DNA of 60,150 nucleotides. It comes from Firmicutes bacterium UBA6806 (GTDB lineage Bacteria; Bacillota; Clostridia; Peptostreptococcales; Acidaminobacteraceae). Both the position numbers and the translations under genes were made by a program. The notes under the pieces are model-generated. The model was not told the origin of the DNA, ran no database searches, and worked only from the letters and a program-made list of their open reading frames with translations. The DNA lies in the NCBI GenBank assembly GCA_002452745.1, contig DKFC01000055.1:1-60150 (forward strand), written 5' to 3'. Below, piece after piece: positions 17,701 through 26,111 of the stretch (its first letter is position 1; every line of letters begins with the position of its first letter).

Positions 17701-17900
17701 GACAATAAAAAAGCAGCCTCAGAGAAATGTCTAAACTGCCACTTGATATTTGACAAACCTATTAAAGCGTCCTTTCTTAAAGACCCTTTGATAGCGTGAT
17801 TTCCATTTGTGAATCTCCCTAACAGGAGGTTCACAGTCAAATATCAAGTTGACAAGTTTATCCTAATTTCTCCAGACTGCTTATGCTACTTGAATTTCCA
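17701..17900. repeat. Long imperfect inverted repeat in a 410-bp gene-free gap
   Basis: ACTTGATATTTGA (17741-17753) faces its exact reverse complement at 17837-17849. The match continues outward with gaps: on the right arm AAGTTTA, ATTTCTC and CTGC correspond in order to AGTTTAG, ATTTCTC and CTGC on the complement of the left arm, for about 60 bp per arm. The ~85-bp centre contains smaller hairpins, such as TGTGAACCTCC facing GGGAGATTCACA on the minus strand. A possible promoter TTGACG-N17-TATTCT reads into it from just after the flavodiiron stop. It may be a structured RNA or a remnant of a palindromic mobile element; I recognise neither. Confidence 0.6.
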
Positions 17901-18010
17901 TAACACTAAGCGGTTGGATTTATATCCACCTTTATCATTATTTTTTTGTTCTGTTCCATTGCTGTTACATCGTAAGCAGAATATCACTTTTTAAAGTATC
18001 CGTCAATCCT

Positions 18011-19207
18011 CTAAAATTTGGTGCCAAGTGCCTTCGCCAATTGAACACCATAAGACCTGCACTGTTCCACAGCTGCTTCATCTGGTTGCCACAACACTTC
18101 AAGCGGCGGCTCAGTACACTCAAATCCACATTTTTTTAATTCTTCGTGCATGATTTTTGGAGATTCACCACTCCATCCATAACTTCCAAACCCTGCGGCC
18201 ATCTTATTTTTGAATTTCAACCCCTTTATCATTTCCAGCATGGATGCCATTGCAGATAAAATGCCCTTATTAATAGTTGAAGACCCTGCAACCACTAATT
18301 TTGCCTTAAACACTTCCGCGATGATGTCGTTTTTATCTACCTTGCTGACATTGAAGAGTTTAATGTTGAGTGTTGGATCAACTGACTTAATCCCCTCAGC
18401 GATGCCCTCAGCCATTTTCTTTGTAGCATCCCACATGGTATCGTAAATCAAAGTCACTTGATGTTCCTGATAGGCCTCTGCCCACTCCAGATATTTTTCC
18501 ACAATTTGAGTTGGATTGTCGCGCCAAATAATTCCATGAGAAGTACAAATCATACTCACCGGAACATTTAATGCCAAGACTTCGTGAATCTTCTTAATCA
18601 CCAGCGGACTAAACGGCGTCAGTATGTTGGCATAGTATTTTAGCGCCTCTTGATAGAGCTCCGCCTGATCTACTAAATCATTGTACATAAACTCTGACGC
18701 ATAGTGCTGTCCGAAAGCATCGTTGCTGAAAAGCACTGCATCTGATGTGTAGTAAGTAAACATGCTGTCAGGCCAGTGCAGCATTGGCGCTTCAATGAAG
18801 ACGAGCTTGCCTGTTCCGAGGTCTAGAGTATCTCCACTTTTAACTTCTCTAAAGTTCCAATCCTGATGATAATGTCCCTTTAGAGATTTTACACCGTTTT
18901 TCGTACAGTAGATAGGTGTATCTGGAATGTGTTTCATAAGTTCTGGCAACGCACCGCTGTGATCTATCTCCGCATGGTTTGCAATAATATAATCAATCTT
19001 ATCAAGATCAATAACCGTCTTTAAATGTTCTACGTATTCCTCGTCAAATGGTCTCCAAACAGTGTCAATCAACGCCACCTTCTCGTCCTGAATCAAATAG
19101 GAATTGTAAGAAGATCCCCTGTGTGTGGAGTACTCCTCACCATGAAATTTTTTAAGTTCCCAGTCAATTTTACCAACCCAAGTTATTTTTTCATTGATTT
19201 TAAACAT
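18011..19207 (-). CDS. A-type flavodiiron protein (oxygen/nitric oxide reductase)
   Basis: This 398-residue enzyme reduces oxygen to water or nitric oxide to N2O. The N-terminal metallo-beta-lactamase-like domain has the di-iron ligands in HAEIDH (about 80-85), the MLHWPDS, SNDAFGQH and SHGIIWR segments; the C-terminal flavodoxin domain (from about 255) contains LIYDTMWDATKKMAEG and FGSYGWSGE. There is no rubredoxin domain, so a separate electron donor is required. The start at 19207 follows GGAGAGGAG by eight bases. It lies 125 bp downstream of ric in the same direction, which fits a shared role against oxygen and NO stress. Confidence 0.93.
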   Translation of the reverse strand: MFKINEKITWVGKIDWELKKFHGEEYSTHRGSSYNSYLIQDEKVALIDTVWRPFDEEYVEHLKTVIDLDKIDYIIANHAEIDHSGALPELMKHIPDTPIYCTKNGVKSLKGHYHQDWNFREVKSGDTLDLGTGKLVFIEAPMLHWPDSMFTYYTSDAVLFSNDAFGQHYASEFMYNDLVDQAELYQEALKYYANILTPFSPLVIKKIHEVLALNVPVSMICTSHGIIWRDNPTQIVEKYLEWAEAYQEHQVTLIYDTMWDATKKMAEGIAEGIKSVDPTLNIKLFNVSKVDKNDIIAEVFKAKLVVAGSSTINKGILSAMASMLEMIKGLKFKNKMAAGFGSYGWSGESPKIMHEELKKCGFECTEPPLEVLWQPDEAAVEQCRSYGVQLAKALGTKF

Positions 19208-19332
19208 AAAAACGCTCCTCTCCTCTTTAAAAAATATCTCCATAATCCTTATGAATCTAGCTCAGATGCCTCTGTACCTCTTCTATACCTTTCTACACTT
19301 CATTTATGCACTTTTTCTTTACGTATGAAGTC

Positions 19333-20004
19333 TCACAATCTTTTAAATAAAATATTGTTTTCAGAATGCACATGCATATACATATCAGCCACCAGTGTCT
19401 TGAGTTTTTCATAGACAAGTGCATATGTGGTGCACGCATCCTGCGGCAGCGTGAAGTGGTTTGTTATTTCAGTCAACCGATGAAGTGCATCGCCTGCGGC
19501 GTCATGTTCACCTTCCAGTTCATCAATCAGCGTCTTCACCTCTGAATCCTCTGACAAAATCCTTGGAAACAACTTTACCTCTTCTTTTATCAAATGGGAT
19601 TCCAGTTCAACTTTAAGCGCACCAAAGGTTTCGTGAACCAAATAGAGCTCTGGATGAGTCTCACCATGCACACCGAGCAGCTTGAACAAAAGACTTGAAA
19701 TCACTGGCAGTTCCGACTTCAAATAAGCATGATGGGTTTCCACAATTCTGTCAATCAGCGCTTCGTTAGTCAGGGTATCCAGCCTTTTGTCCCCCTCTGT
19801 TTCGGACTGCGTCAGCATGTATTTAATTTTTTCCCTCACCTCTCTTGCGGATTCACCACAGTCCGTTTTCAGCGCATCATCCACTGACCGATCACCACCA
19901 CAACAGAAGTCCACATCGTATTCCATATATAGTTTTACAAGTTGGGGATGTTTCACCACACTCTCTCCAATACCACTGTTAAAATCAAATTCATTTCTCA
20001 TCAT
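19333..20004 (-). CDS. ric: Iron-sulfur cluster repair di-iron protein (Ric/ScdA/YtfE)
   Basis: A 223-residue protein that repairs iron-sulfur clusters damaged by nitric oxide or peroxide. The N-terminal ScdA domain contains YDVDFCCGGDRS with the Cys-Cys pair (about 33-34), and the remainder is a hemerythrin-like four-helix bundle with histidines in ETHHAYL, LGVHGETHPEL, ESHLIKEE, EGEHDAAGDALH and MHVHSENN. AGGAGGTAAG sits eight bases before the first ATG. It is divergent from an FNR-like regulator gene and is followed by the flavodiiron gene, a recognisable nitrosative-stress grouping. Confidence 0.92.
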   Translation of the reverse strand: MMRNEFDFNSGIGESVVKHPQLVKLYMEYDVDFCCGGDRSVDDALKTDCGESAREVREKIKYMLTQSETEGDKRLDTLTNEALIDRIVETHHAYLKSELPVISSLLFKLLGVHGETHPELYLVHETFGALKVELESHLIKEEVKLFPRILSEDSEVKTLIDELEGEHDAAGDALHRLTEITNHFTLPQDACTTYALVYEKLKTLVADMYMHVHSENNILFKRL

Positions 20005-20030
20005 CGTCCTTACCTCCTCTTCTTGTTCTC

Positions 20031-20073
20031 ACTATACCTCTTTTTGCAAAACAAACCTGTGATTTGCCTCACA
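20031..20073 (-). promoter_or_regulatory. ric promoter with class II FNR/HcpR-type site
   Basis: The palindrome TGTGA-TTTGCC-TCACA occupies 20058-20073, and a minus-strand -10 box TATAGT lies at 20036-20031. The site centre is 29.5 bp upstream of the -10 edge, which corresponds to -41.5 for a start seven bases after the -10. No -35 box is visible, as expected for an activator-dependent promoter. The divergent regulator gene has TATAAT at 20105-20110. Confidence 0.7.
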
Positions 20074-20152
20074 CTTTTCATTTTTTCGGTTTATATTACA
20101 ATGGTATAATAGAAGAAAAACTGAACTCACAATTGTAACGAAGGAGGCCGTT

Positions 20153-20869
20153 ATGAAGACCTTAAATGTCGTTTCTCCCACTGGCTGTGCCACTTGCGGT
20201 CACAAGCTCTGCGCACGAAAAGTCCAGCTGTTTTCTGCCATGAACGACACTCAATTAAACACCATCCTCACTCTAATTGAGCGGAAACACTATAAAAAAG
20301 GGGATATCATCCTTCGTCAAGGAGAAGATTTCAACCGATTGTTCATCATCAACTCTGGTGGTATCAAAGCATCTATTTTTGGAGAGGATGGCAGAGAACA
20401 AATTCTCTATATTTTAAATGAAGGCGATTCCATCGGAGAACTCTCGCTTCTAAAACAAGAAACCACCCATTATGATCTCATTGCCACCAAGCCAAGTCAT
20501 CTGTGCACGATTCCCAAAGAGAGCTTCGATGAATTTCTGCGTACAAATCCCGAGATGATGTTTGCCATCCTTGAATCGGCTCATGAGCGAATTAGTTCAC
20601 TGGAAAGACTCGTCAGTGCCATTTCATCTCCTGATGCGGACATCCGTCTAAAATTCTTAATCCGTCAGCTCTCTGAACAGATAGGCAAAGTCACCTCGCG
20701 TGGTATTGAGCTGACGCTAACACTGACACGTGAAGATATGGCAAACTTCGTGGGTGTCACTAGAGAAACTGTAAGCAGAAAACTCTCTGCCCTCAGTGCT
20801 GACGGTCTGATTGAACTCAAAGACCAGAAAACCTTGCTCATACTATCTCCTGATTACTTTGATTTGTAG
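20153..20869 (+). CDS. Crp/Fnr-family regulator with four FNR-like cluster cysteines
   Basis: A 238-residue regulator, probably sensing oxygen or nitric oxide through a [4Fe-4S] cluster. Cys12, Cys15 and Cys20 (CATCGHKLC) form an N-terminal cluster motif, and Cys118 in HLCTIPKESF lies where E. coli FNR has Cys122 (VCEIPFE). The beta-roll domain spans about 28-145 and the winged helix holds TREDMANFVGVTRETVSRKL (about 184-203). Its TRETVSR recognition helix has the Arg, Glu and Arg that CRP uses to read TGTGA. Divergent from ric, with a matching TGTGA-N6-TCACA site between them, it is probably the direct regulator of ric. Ribosome site AAGGAGG precedes ATG 20153. Confidence 0.88.
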   Translation: MKTLNVVSPTGCATCGHKLCARKVQLFSAMNDTQLNTILTLIERKHYKKGDIILRQGEDFNRLFIINSGGIKASIFGEDGREQILYILNEGDSIGELSLLKQETTHYDLIATKPSHLCTIPKESFDEFLRTNPEMMFAILESAHERISSLERLVSAISSPDADIRLKFLIRQLSEQIGKVTSRGIELTLTLTREDMANFVGVTRETVSRKLSALSADGLIELKDQKTLLILSPDYFDL

Positions 20870-20956
20870 TTCTGTTTCACGACCTGACATTCTTCACAAT
20901 TATTATCAAAAAAAGATTTCCCTCATTTGGTAAACTGACATCAAGGAGGAACAAAT

Positions 20957-22021
20957 ATGGACCTGATTGAATATATTGAATCCCATTTGGAAAGTGACTT
21001 GTCACTGGAATTTCTGGCTTCTCTTGCAGGATACTCACCATACCATCTCTCTGTTATTTTCAGAAAGCGATATGGCGAGACTTTAAAGAGTTACCTCCAA
21101 AAAAGAAGACTGACTCTTGCCGCTGAATCACTTATGTCAACAGACCATCGGATTATAGATATAGCGATTCAATATGGATATACCTCACAAGAGGCATTTT
21201 CAAGAGCGTTTTTAGGGAGATATGGCATAACGCCACGTCGGTTTAGACATCTAAAGAGACCTGTTCAGTCCAAGCATCCAAAGGTTTATTCCCAAAATGA
21301 GGAGGTAGAAACCATGTCAACACATACAATTTTAAAGTTACAACAGCACTTTAAGTCAATTGCCCCCACCAAGATTATGAATGTCTTAAACGGTCAGTAC
21401 ATGCTCAAGCGCTTCGAAGAAGAGTCCCTTATAGATGTAGAAGCTCAGTATGTCCCTTTTAACGAAGCCATGTGCTGGGGCACACCTGGAATACAACCGT
21501 TTGACGAGACATTTATAAGTGTTCGTGCCGCCGCTCTAAACTCAACGTCCTCACAATATGAGGAAATTGTAGTCAATCCACTTTCGCCCATGCTTGCATT
21601 GGATTATGATATTTTGGTTTTATGGTTTGGAGACGACATGTTTTGTCAAGTCAATTATGTGACATTGATGGCCTATCTAGACGCACAAAATTATCAAGGA
21701 GAGGTCTTCCTCTGTCTTGCAGATGAACAACAGGACGCATTCTTAGACAAAGCCATCCCCGTCGATCCCCACGGCTACTTGGAGATTTACCATCAAGTGA
21801 TGCTGGAACGCAAAATGCCTCGTACTTGCCCTTTGCCTGTCACCTATCAGGCGCTTAAGCTCTATTTGACATACGATGCACCTGATAGCCCTATTGTAAA
21901 ATACATTCAGGAAAATCACATCACGACCTCTCAACTAGAGGCACTGTTCCACCTCTTTCCCGAATACGGGCTTGGTGACCTTCAGTATAAGGCGCTTATC
22001 AACCAATATGGTTCCATATAA
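20957..22021 (+). CDS. AraC-family regulator with a large C-terminal domain
   Basis: A 354-residue protein. The first ~105 residues form an AraC/XylS DNA-binding domain with two helix-turn-helix units (LSLEFLASLAGYSPYHLSVIFRKRYG and IIDIAIQYGYTSQEAFSRAFLGRYGITPRRFR). The remaining ~245 residues are a separate domain that I do not recognise; it is acidic, soluble and aromatic-rich (VLWFGDDMFCQVNYVTLMAYL). AraC proteins usually have the sensor domain at the N-terminus, so this reversed order is the MarA/Rob-type arrangement. AAGGAGGAAC precedes the ATG. Target genes are unknown. Confidence 0.85.
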   Translation: MDLIEYIESHLESDLSLEFLASLAGYSPYHLSVIFRKRYGETLKSYLQKRRLTLAAESLMSTDHRIIDIAIQYGYTSQEAFSRAFLGRYGITPRRFRHLKRPVQSKHPKVYSQNEEVETMSTHTILKLQQHFKSIAPTKIMNVLNGQYMLKRFEEESLIDVEAQYVPFNEAMCWGTPGIQPFDETFISVRAAALNSTSSQYEEIVVNPLSPMLALDYDILVLWFGDDMFCQVNYVTLMAYLDAQNYQGEVFLCLADEQQDAFLDKAIPVDPHGYLEIYHQVMLERKMPRTCPLPVTYQALKLYLTYDAPDSPIVKYIQENHITTSQLEALFHLFPEYGLGDLQYKALINQYGSI

Positions 22022-22023
22022 AA

Positions 22024-22060
22024 AAAGGGATGCCCTGTAATTTCTCGAGGTATCCCTTTC
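22024..22060. terminator. Bidirectional terminator between the AraC-type and gpx genes
   Basis: AAAGGGATGCC pairs with GGTATCCCTTT, with A and T runs on either side. Confidence 0.75.
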
Positions 22061-22077
22061 CCATCTATCTAGGTGTT

Positions 22078-22566
22078 TCAATTCTTTGACATATGAAGTA
22101 AGTTCTCAATATCCGCTGACAGTTTTTCAGGTTCTGTTGTTGGCGCATACCGCTTGACCACATTTCCCTCTCTGTCTATGAGAAACTTCGTAAAATTCCA
22201 CTTGATTTCCTTTCCGATGAGCGATTTCTTCTCAGAAACCAAGAACTTAAAAATAGGATGAGCATTTTCTCCTTTGACATCTATTTTCTCAAACAAAGGG
22301 AACGTCACCCCGTAATTTAACTCACAAAATCCCTTGATTTCATCACTTTCACCAGGTTCTTGATGTCCAAACTGGTCACAGGGAAATCCAAGTACCACGA
22401 ATCCTTCTGATTCATATTTCTTATAGAGCGCTTCTAGGCCTTTATACTGAGGGGTAAACCCACATTTGCTGGCGGTGTTGACTGCCAACACAACTTTCCC
22501 TTTATATCGGCTCATCTCAATTGGTTCACCATCAATGGAAACTGCACTGTATTCATAAAATTTCAT
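22078..22566 (-). CDS. Glutathione peroxidase family protein
   Basis: A 162-residue thiol peroxidase that reduces hydrogen peroxide or lipid peroxides. NTASKCGFTPQY carries the peroxidatic Cys (about 35; an ordinary cysteine codon), GFPCDQFGHQEPG the catalytic Gln and a second Cys, and KWNFTKFLID the Trp and Asn of the active site. Members in Firmicutes usually use thioredoxin instead of glutathione. The start at 22566 follows GGAGGAGGT; the frame continues upstream without a domain. A 60-bp gap separates it from the tldE gene upstream, so it may share that transcript. Confidence 0.93.
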   Translation of the reverse strand: MKFYEYSAVSIDGEPIEMSRYKGKVVLAVNTASKCGFTPQYKGLEALYKKYESEGFVVLGFPCDQFGHQEPGESDEIKGFCELNYGVTFPLFEKIDVKGENAHPIFKFLVSEKKSLIGKEIKWNFTKFLIDREGNVVKRYAPTTEPEKLSADIENLLHMSKN

Positions 22567-22625
22567 ACCAGTACCTCCTCCTGATAATTTATAGCCCATT
22601 TTAGGTGTTTCAAACACGGTTTGAT

Positions 22626-23852
22626 CTATCTATTTACCTTTAGACGATACCCTTGAAGCGTTGAATTTTCGCCCATGTAAAATGGATTTCTAAAGGTTCC
22701 AAGATAGTCTTCGCCCAGCATCTTGTAGAGGTTTGAAGACACGGAGAACTCAGGCAGTTTTCCTAAAATCCGATCTCCGTCAAATAAGTAACTCAACTGT
22801 ACAGGTGTGGCATAACCACCATCTGAGGTAAAGTCACCTCCCTCAGCCATAAACACCAGCACAGCGAGTTCACCCTTTAACACATCTTTGATGGCGCTTG
22901 AATCTACCTCGGCCTTGATTGTGGTGTTTTCAAGCCTTGGCATCCCATCATAATCTCCAGTTGCACCGCCCACATGTGGCAGTCCATAGCACTCGGCTGT
23001 TTTTTTATCTGTAAAGACATTTACCAGCTCGCCATTTTCTATAAGAGGCAGCTTATCACCTTTAAGCAGCGTCCCCTCCATGTCAAAGAAAGGTCTATAG
23101 ACTTCTCTCCCATCGAAGTTCTGGCAGTAAGTCACCTTGCTATCAAATAGTTTCTGATTCATTTTGCCTTTAAAAATTGAGCTTCCCACTGCATAATTTT
23201 CGCCGCTAAGTGCTTTTCCGAGATATCCATCAAGTCTTTCGGTATTAAACATAAACACTGGAAGAGAGTGACCGTCTGGGAGTTCAACCGGTGTCATATG
23301 CGCTTTTAGCAAATTGCGGTTAAAGTCTAGAAATAGGCCTTCATCAAAAGACCTTCCCGTGTAGAGCAAGAATCCATCGAATAAATTGACACTGCTCTTT
23401 TCCTTTAAAACAAACTCCAAGTCCATATAGGTATCTCTGTACTCAAGTTCAAGTCCTTCAGTGTTTTCATAAGACACTGCACGGTTATTGACGCCAACCT
23501 TCTCGCTAAAGTCAAATTCAGGATACTCCCTTTTTAACGTTTCAAGTACCACCTCTATCTGAGAAATCCAATTATCTTTCTGGAGAGATTTCTCGCCATA
23601 GTCCTCATGTCGCTTGATGTTTTTAGCAAGCTCATATGGATATCTTATGCCCATACTTAAATTTTGTTCTGCTTGGTCGATGAGTTCTTCATTTGGCACT
23701 TCTCCAATTGAACCGGAAACCCCAATCACATTCTCTTTTATGACTCTGACACCTTTCCTTACAATATCCTTTTTCCGAACTGCTTCAATCTCTGTATTCA
23801 TAATCCTAAGTGTTGTCTCTCGATCTCGTATGGTTATATATTCCGTCTTCAT
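22626..23852 (-). CDS. TldE/PmbA-type subunit of the TldD/TldE metalloprotease
   Basis: A 408-residue member of the TldD/PmbA family that lacks the HExxxH zinc motif, so it matches the non-catalytic TldE (PmbA) partner. In the family, TldD and TldE form a heterodimer that degrades unfolded peptides and matures some modified peptides. Family segments such as GFLLYTGRSFDEG, GSSIFKGKMNQKLFDSKVT and GGATGDYDGMPRLENT are visible. AGGGAGGT precedes the ATG, 12 bp after the tldD stop. Confidence 0.88.
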   Translation of the reverse strand: MKTEYITIRDRETTLRIMNTEIEAVRKKDIVRKGVRVIKENVIGVSGSIGEVPNEELIDQAEQNLSMGIRYPYELAKNIKRHEDYGEKSLQKDNWISQIEVVLETLKREYPEFDFSEKVGVNNRAVSYENTEGLELEYRDTYMDLEFVLKEKSSVNLFDGFLLYTGRSFDEGLFLDFNRNLLKAHMTPVELPDGHSLPVFMFNTERLDGYLGKALSGENYAVGSSIFKGKMNQKLFDSKVTYCQNFDGREVYRPFFDMEGTLLKGDKLPLIENGELVNVFTDKKTAECYGLPHVGGATGDYDGMPRLENTTIKAEVDSSAIKDVLKGELAVLVFMAEGGDFTSDGGYATPVQLSYLFDGDRILGKLPEFSVSSNLYKMLGEDYLGTFRNPFYMGENSTLQGYRLKVNR

Positions 23853-23864
23853 ATGGACACCTCC

Positions 23865-25199
23865 CTAATGCACTTTCAGTTTTCGAACCCTTGTATAAGG
23901 TCCGCCAAAGCCAACTGGCAGCGGCCACTGTTCCATTTTGCCGCATCCACCACCAACAAATTCGAGAAGTTCAAATTCTTTGCTGATGGCATCTACTTCC
24001 TGAAGCGTCCCAAAGACATCTCCTGTAATGACAGATATCTTGAGGGGCTTTGTAATTTTGCCGTTTTCAATGAGATAAGATCGTGCCGGTGCCATGGTAA
24101 AGGTAGACAGTCCCGAACCGTGTTTAATCGTGTCCACATAGATACCTCTATCCATTTCTGAGATGATGTCTTTGAGCGGTCTATTGCCCCTCTCTATATA
24201 GGTTGTCGTCATTCTCACAATTGGTTCATACTCAAAGTTCAGTGCTCTGGCATTTCCTGTGAGTTCCTCTTCAAGCAGTGCTGCTGTCTGTGTGCTGTGA
24301 AGTCTGCCTGTGAGAATCCCATCTGTTATAATCATCGTCTTTTTGCCCTCAGTGCCCTCATCATCATAAGGGACAAACCCGTTGCCCTTAACCTGTCCGT
24401 CATCGACAATGGTCACAATGGAAGATGCCACTTGCTTTCCCAGTGTCCATTCTGCCTTCATGGCCTCGTCTCCAATCATAAAATCGGATTCGCTCTTGTG
24501 TCCAAAACTCTCATGGGTAAAGACACCCGTTGCCATGGGGCTCATCAAGACCATATAGTCTCCGGGCTCAATGGTTTCAGCCGTCTTTATAAATTCAACG
24601 CTCTTAGAGATTTCTTCTGAAAAATAGCGTTCAAAGGTCTCAAGGGTATCGAAACAATCTGCTCCCTTGGAAATAGATGCTCTGTCGCTCTCATCTCCAT
24701 AGGCCAGTTCAAGGCTGATACGAACCCCACAGGTCTGCTTGTCAAAATTCACGTTTGTTCCCTTTGATGAGAATATCTGCTTGATTGTCCGATTTTCCAC
24801 ATAAAATGAACTGTGATTTACAATGACATCATCTTTAATTTTTTCTAACAAAGACTCTAAAAACATGCGCTTTCTCTGAATTGGCACTTCGCCAATTGGC
24901 ATTTCGGCATAGCTGATTCGATTTTCCCGATTCACTTCAAACTGCCCTACAATTGGATGTTCCAATATCAAGTCATTTGGCTCGGCCATCTCTGCAAGTG
25001 CATCAATTTCCGACTGGATGGTATCAATATTTGAAACCGCACTATAATACCACTTTTTCCCGTCAAATAAGCGAATAAAGGCCCCTTTGTTGTTCCTGAT
25101 TTTCTGTTCCTGCAATTCCAGCTTTTTATAAGTGATTTTTGTGTCAAAAGTTTCTTCAATTCTAACGTCTATGTAGAATCCCTCTGGAAAAACGTACAT
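23865..25199 (-). CDS. tldD: TldD-type zinc metalloprotease
   Basis: A 444-residue catalytic subunit of the TldD/TldE protease. The zinc-binding HExxxH motif is present in TGVFTHESFGHKSESD (about residue 227), and the C-terminus contains the conserved GGGCGKMEQWPLPVGFGGP segment with cysteine. AGGGGGG lies a few bases before the ATG. It is the first gene of a tldD-tldE-(gpx) group. No RiPP precursor or modification enzyme is nearby, so a peptide-maturation role cannot be shown. Confidence 0.92.
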   Translation of the reverse strand: MYVFPEGFYIDVRIEETFDTKITYKKLELQEQKIRNNKGAFIRLFDGKKWYYSAVSNIDTIQSEIDALAEMAEPNDLILEHPIVGQFEVNRENRISYAEMPIGEVPIQRKRMFLESLLEKIKDDVIVNHSSFYVENRTIKQIFSSKGTNVNFDKQTCGVRISLELAYGDESDRASISKGADCFDTLETFERYFSEEISKSVEFIKTAETIEPGDYMVLMSPMATGVFTHESFGHKSESDFMIGDEAMKAEWTLGKQVASSIVTIVDDGQVKGNGFVPYDDEGTEGKKTMIITDGILTGRLHSTQTAALLEEELTGNARALNFEYEPIVRMTTTYIERGNRPLKDIISEMDRGIYVDTIKHGSGLSTFTMAPARSYLIENGKITKPLKISVITGDVFGTLQEVDAISKEFELLEFVGGGCGKMEQWPLPVGFGGPYTRVRKLKVH

Positions 25200-25304
25200 T
25201 TAAAGCCCCCCTTATAAATTATTTTTTATGGTTATTATAAGTGTATCGCTTTGTCTGTTAAAATAACAGTTAAAATTTGGTTAGTATCCCTCCAGGCTGA
25301 CAGC

Positions 25305-25335
25305 AAAAAACTGTGGCTATAAAGTCCACAGTTTT
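25305..25335 (-). terminator. Terminator of the YczE-like gene
   Basis: AAAACTGTGG pairs with CCACAGTTTT around a nine-base loop; TTTTTT follows on the minus strand. Confidence 0.8.
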
Positions 25336-25371
25336 AAAGTCATGTAAGATATGATTACGTGTTTAAAAAGG

Positions 25372-25995
25372 CTACTGAAGTTTGCCTGCTTTTCCATATC
25401 TAAATGGAACAGCCACTTTTCTATTGAAAAAAGCGATAATCGGCCCCATGAAAAAGGCCGTAATCACAGTGCCAATCCCCACTGTTGCGCCTAGCAAAAA
25501 ACCGGTGAGGGTGCAAATTAAGTCTGTTCCAATACGACAATACTGAAATTTTGCAATTTTCCTCTCTGACATCACCAGTGCCACCGCATCATACGTGGAA
25601 ACGCCTAAATCTCCCGTAAAGTAGAGTGCTGATCCAAAGCTGATGAGCAAGATTCCAATTGCAAGGGCAATGCTCCTAATCACAAAAGTCGGATCTGGCA
25701 TTAAGTATTGCCAAAGCCAAGAGGAAAACTCCACCACATAGCCGAGCAAGAAAATATTAATCATTGTCCCAAGCCCGATTTTGGACCGATCAATGAAGAA
25801 TATGCCCACGAGCATGACTAAATTCACAATCATATAAAATGTGCCATATCCCAGAGTTGTGTGTTTCCAAACACCATGAGCAAAGACCTGAAACGGGTCC
25901 ATCCCAAATACTGAAAAATTGAAAATTCCAACGCTGAACCCGCTAATAAGAACCCCTGCAATTGTCATTACAATGCGCCTTTGTTTTTCGTTCAT
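25372..25995 (-). CDS. YczE/YitT-like integral membrane protein
   Basis: A 207-residue protein with five or six membrane helices, resembling the YczE/YyaS family (SGFSVGIFNFSVFGMDPFQVFAHG and TGDLGVSTYDAVALV). Function in the family is poorly known. The start at 25995 follows AGAGGAG by six bases; an ATG at 26043 is further upstream but lies next to a TATAAT-like sequence and has no ribosome site. It appears monocistronic. Confidence 0.8.
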   Translation of the reverse strand: MNEKQRRIVMTIAGVLISGFSVGIFNFSVFGMDPFQVFAHGVWKHTTLGYGTFYMIVNLVMLVGIFFIDRSKIGLGTMINIFLLGYVVEFSSWLWQYLMPDPTFVIRSIALAIGILLISFGSALYFTGDLGVSTYDAVALVMSERKIAKFQYCRIGTDLICTLTGFLLGATVGIGTVITAFFMGPIIAFFNRKVAVPFRYGKAGKLQ

Positions 25996-26111
25996 GTCAT
26001 GCTCCTCTGTATTCAATCTAAAATATAAATCCGTTTTCTTCATTATAATAGATATAAGAGAATTGTTAAACCTGAATTAAAAAACTTTTAAATACTCAAA
26101 CTTCGTTCTTT

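Noticed and set aside
17640..17994. Two opposing ORFs of 66 and 61 codons in the gap before the methyltransferase
   Set aside because: Both lie in the arms of the inverted repeat, start poorly and show no domain; I kept only the repeat as a feature.
23865..25199. TldD/TldE as part of a peptide antibiotic (RiPP) cluster
   Set aside because: No precursor peptide, modification enzyme or dedicated exporter lies nearby.
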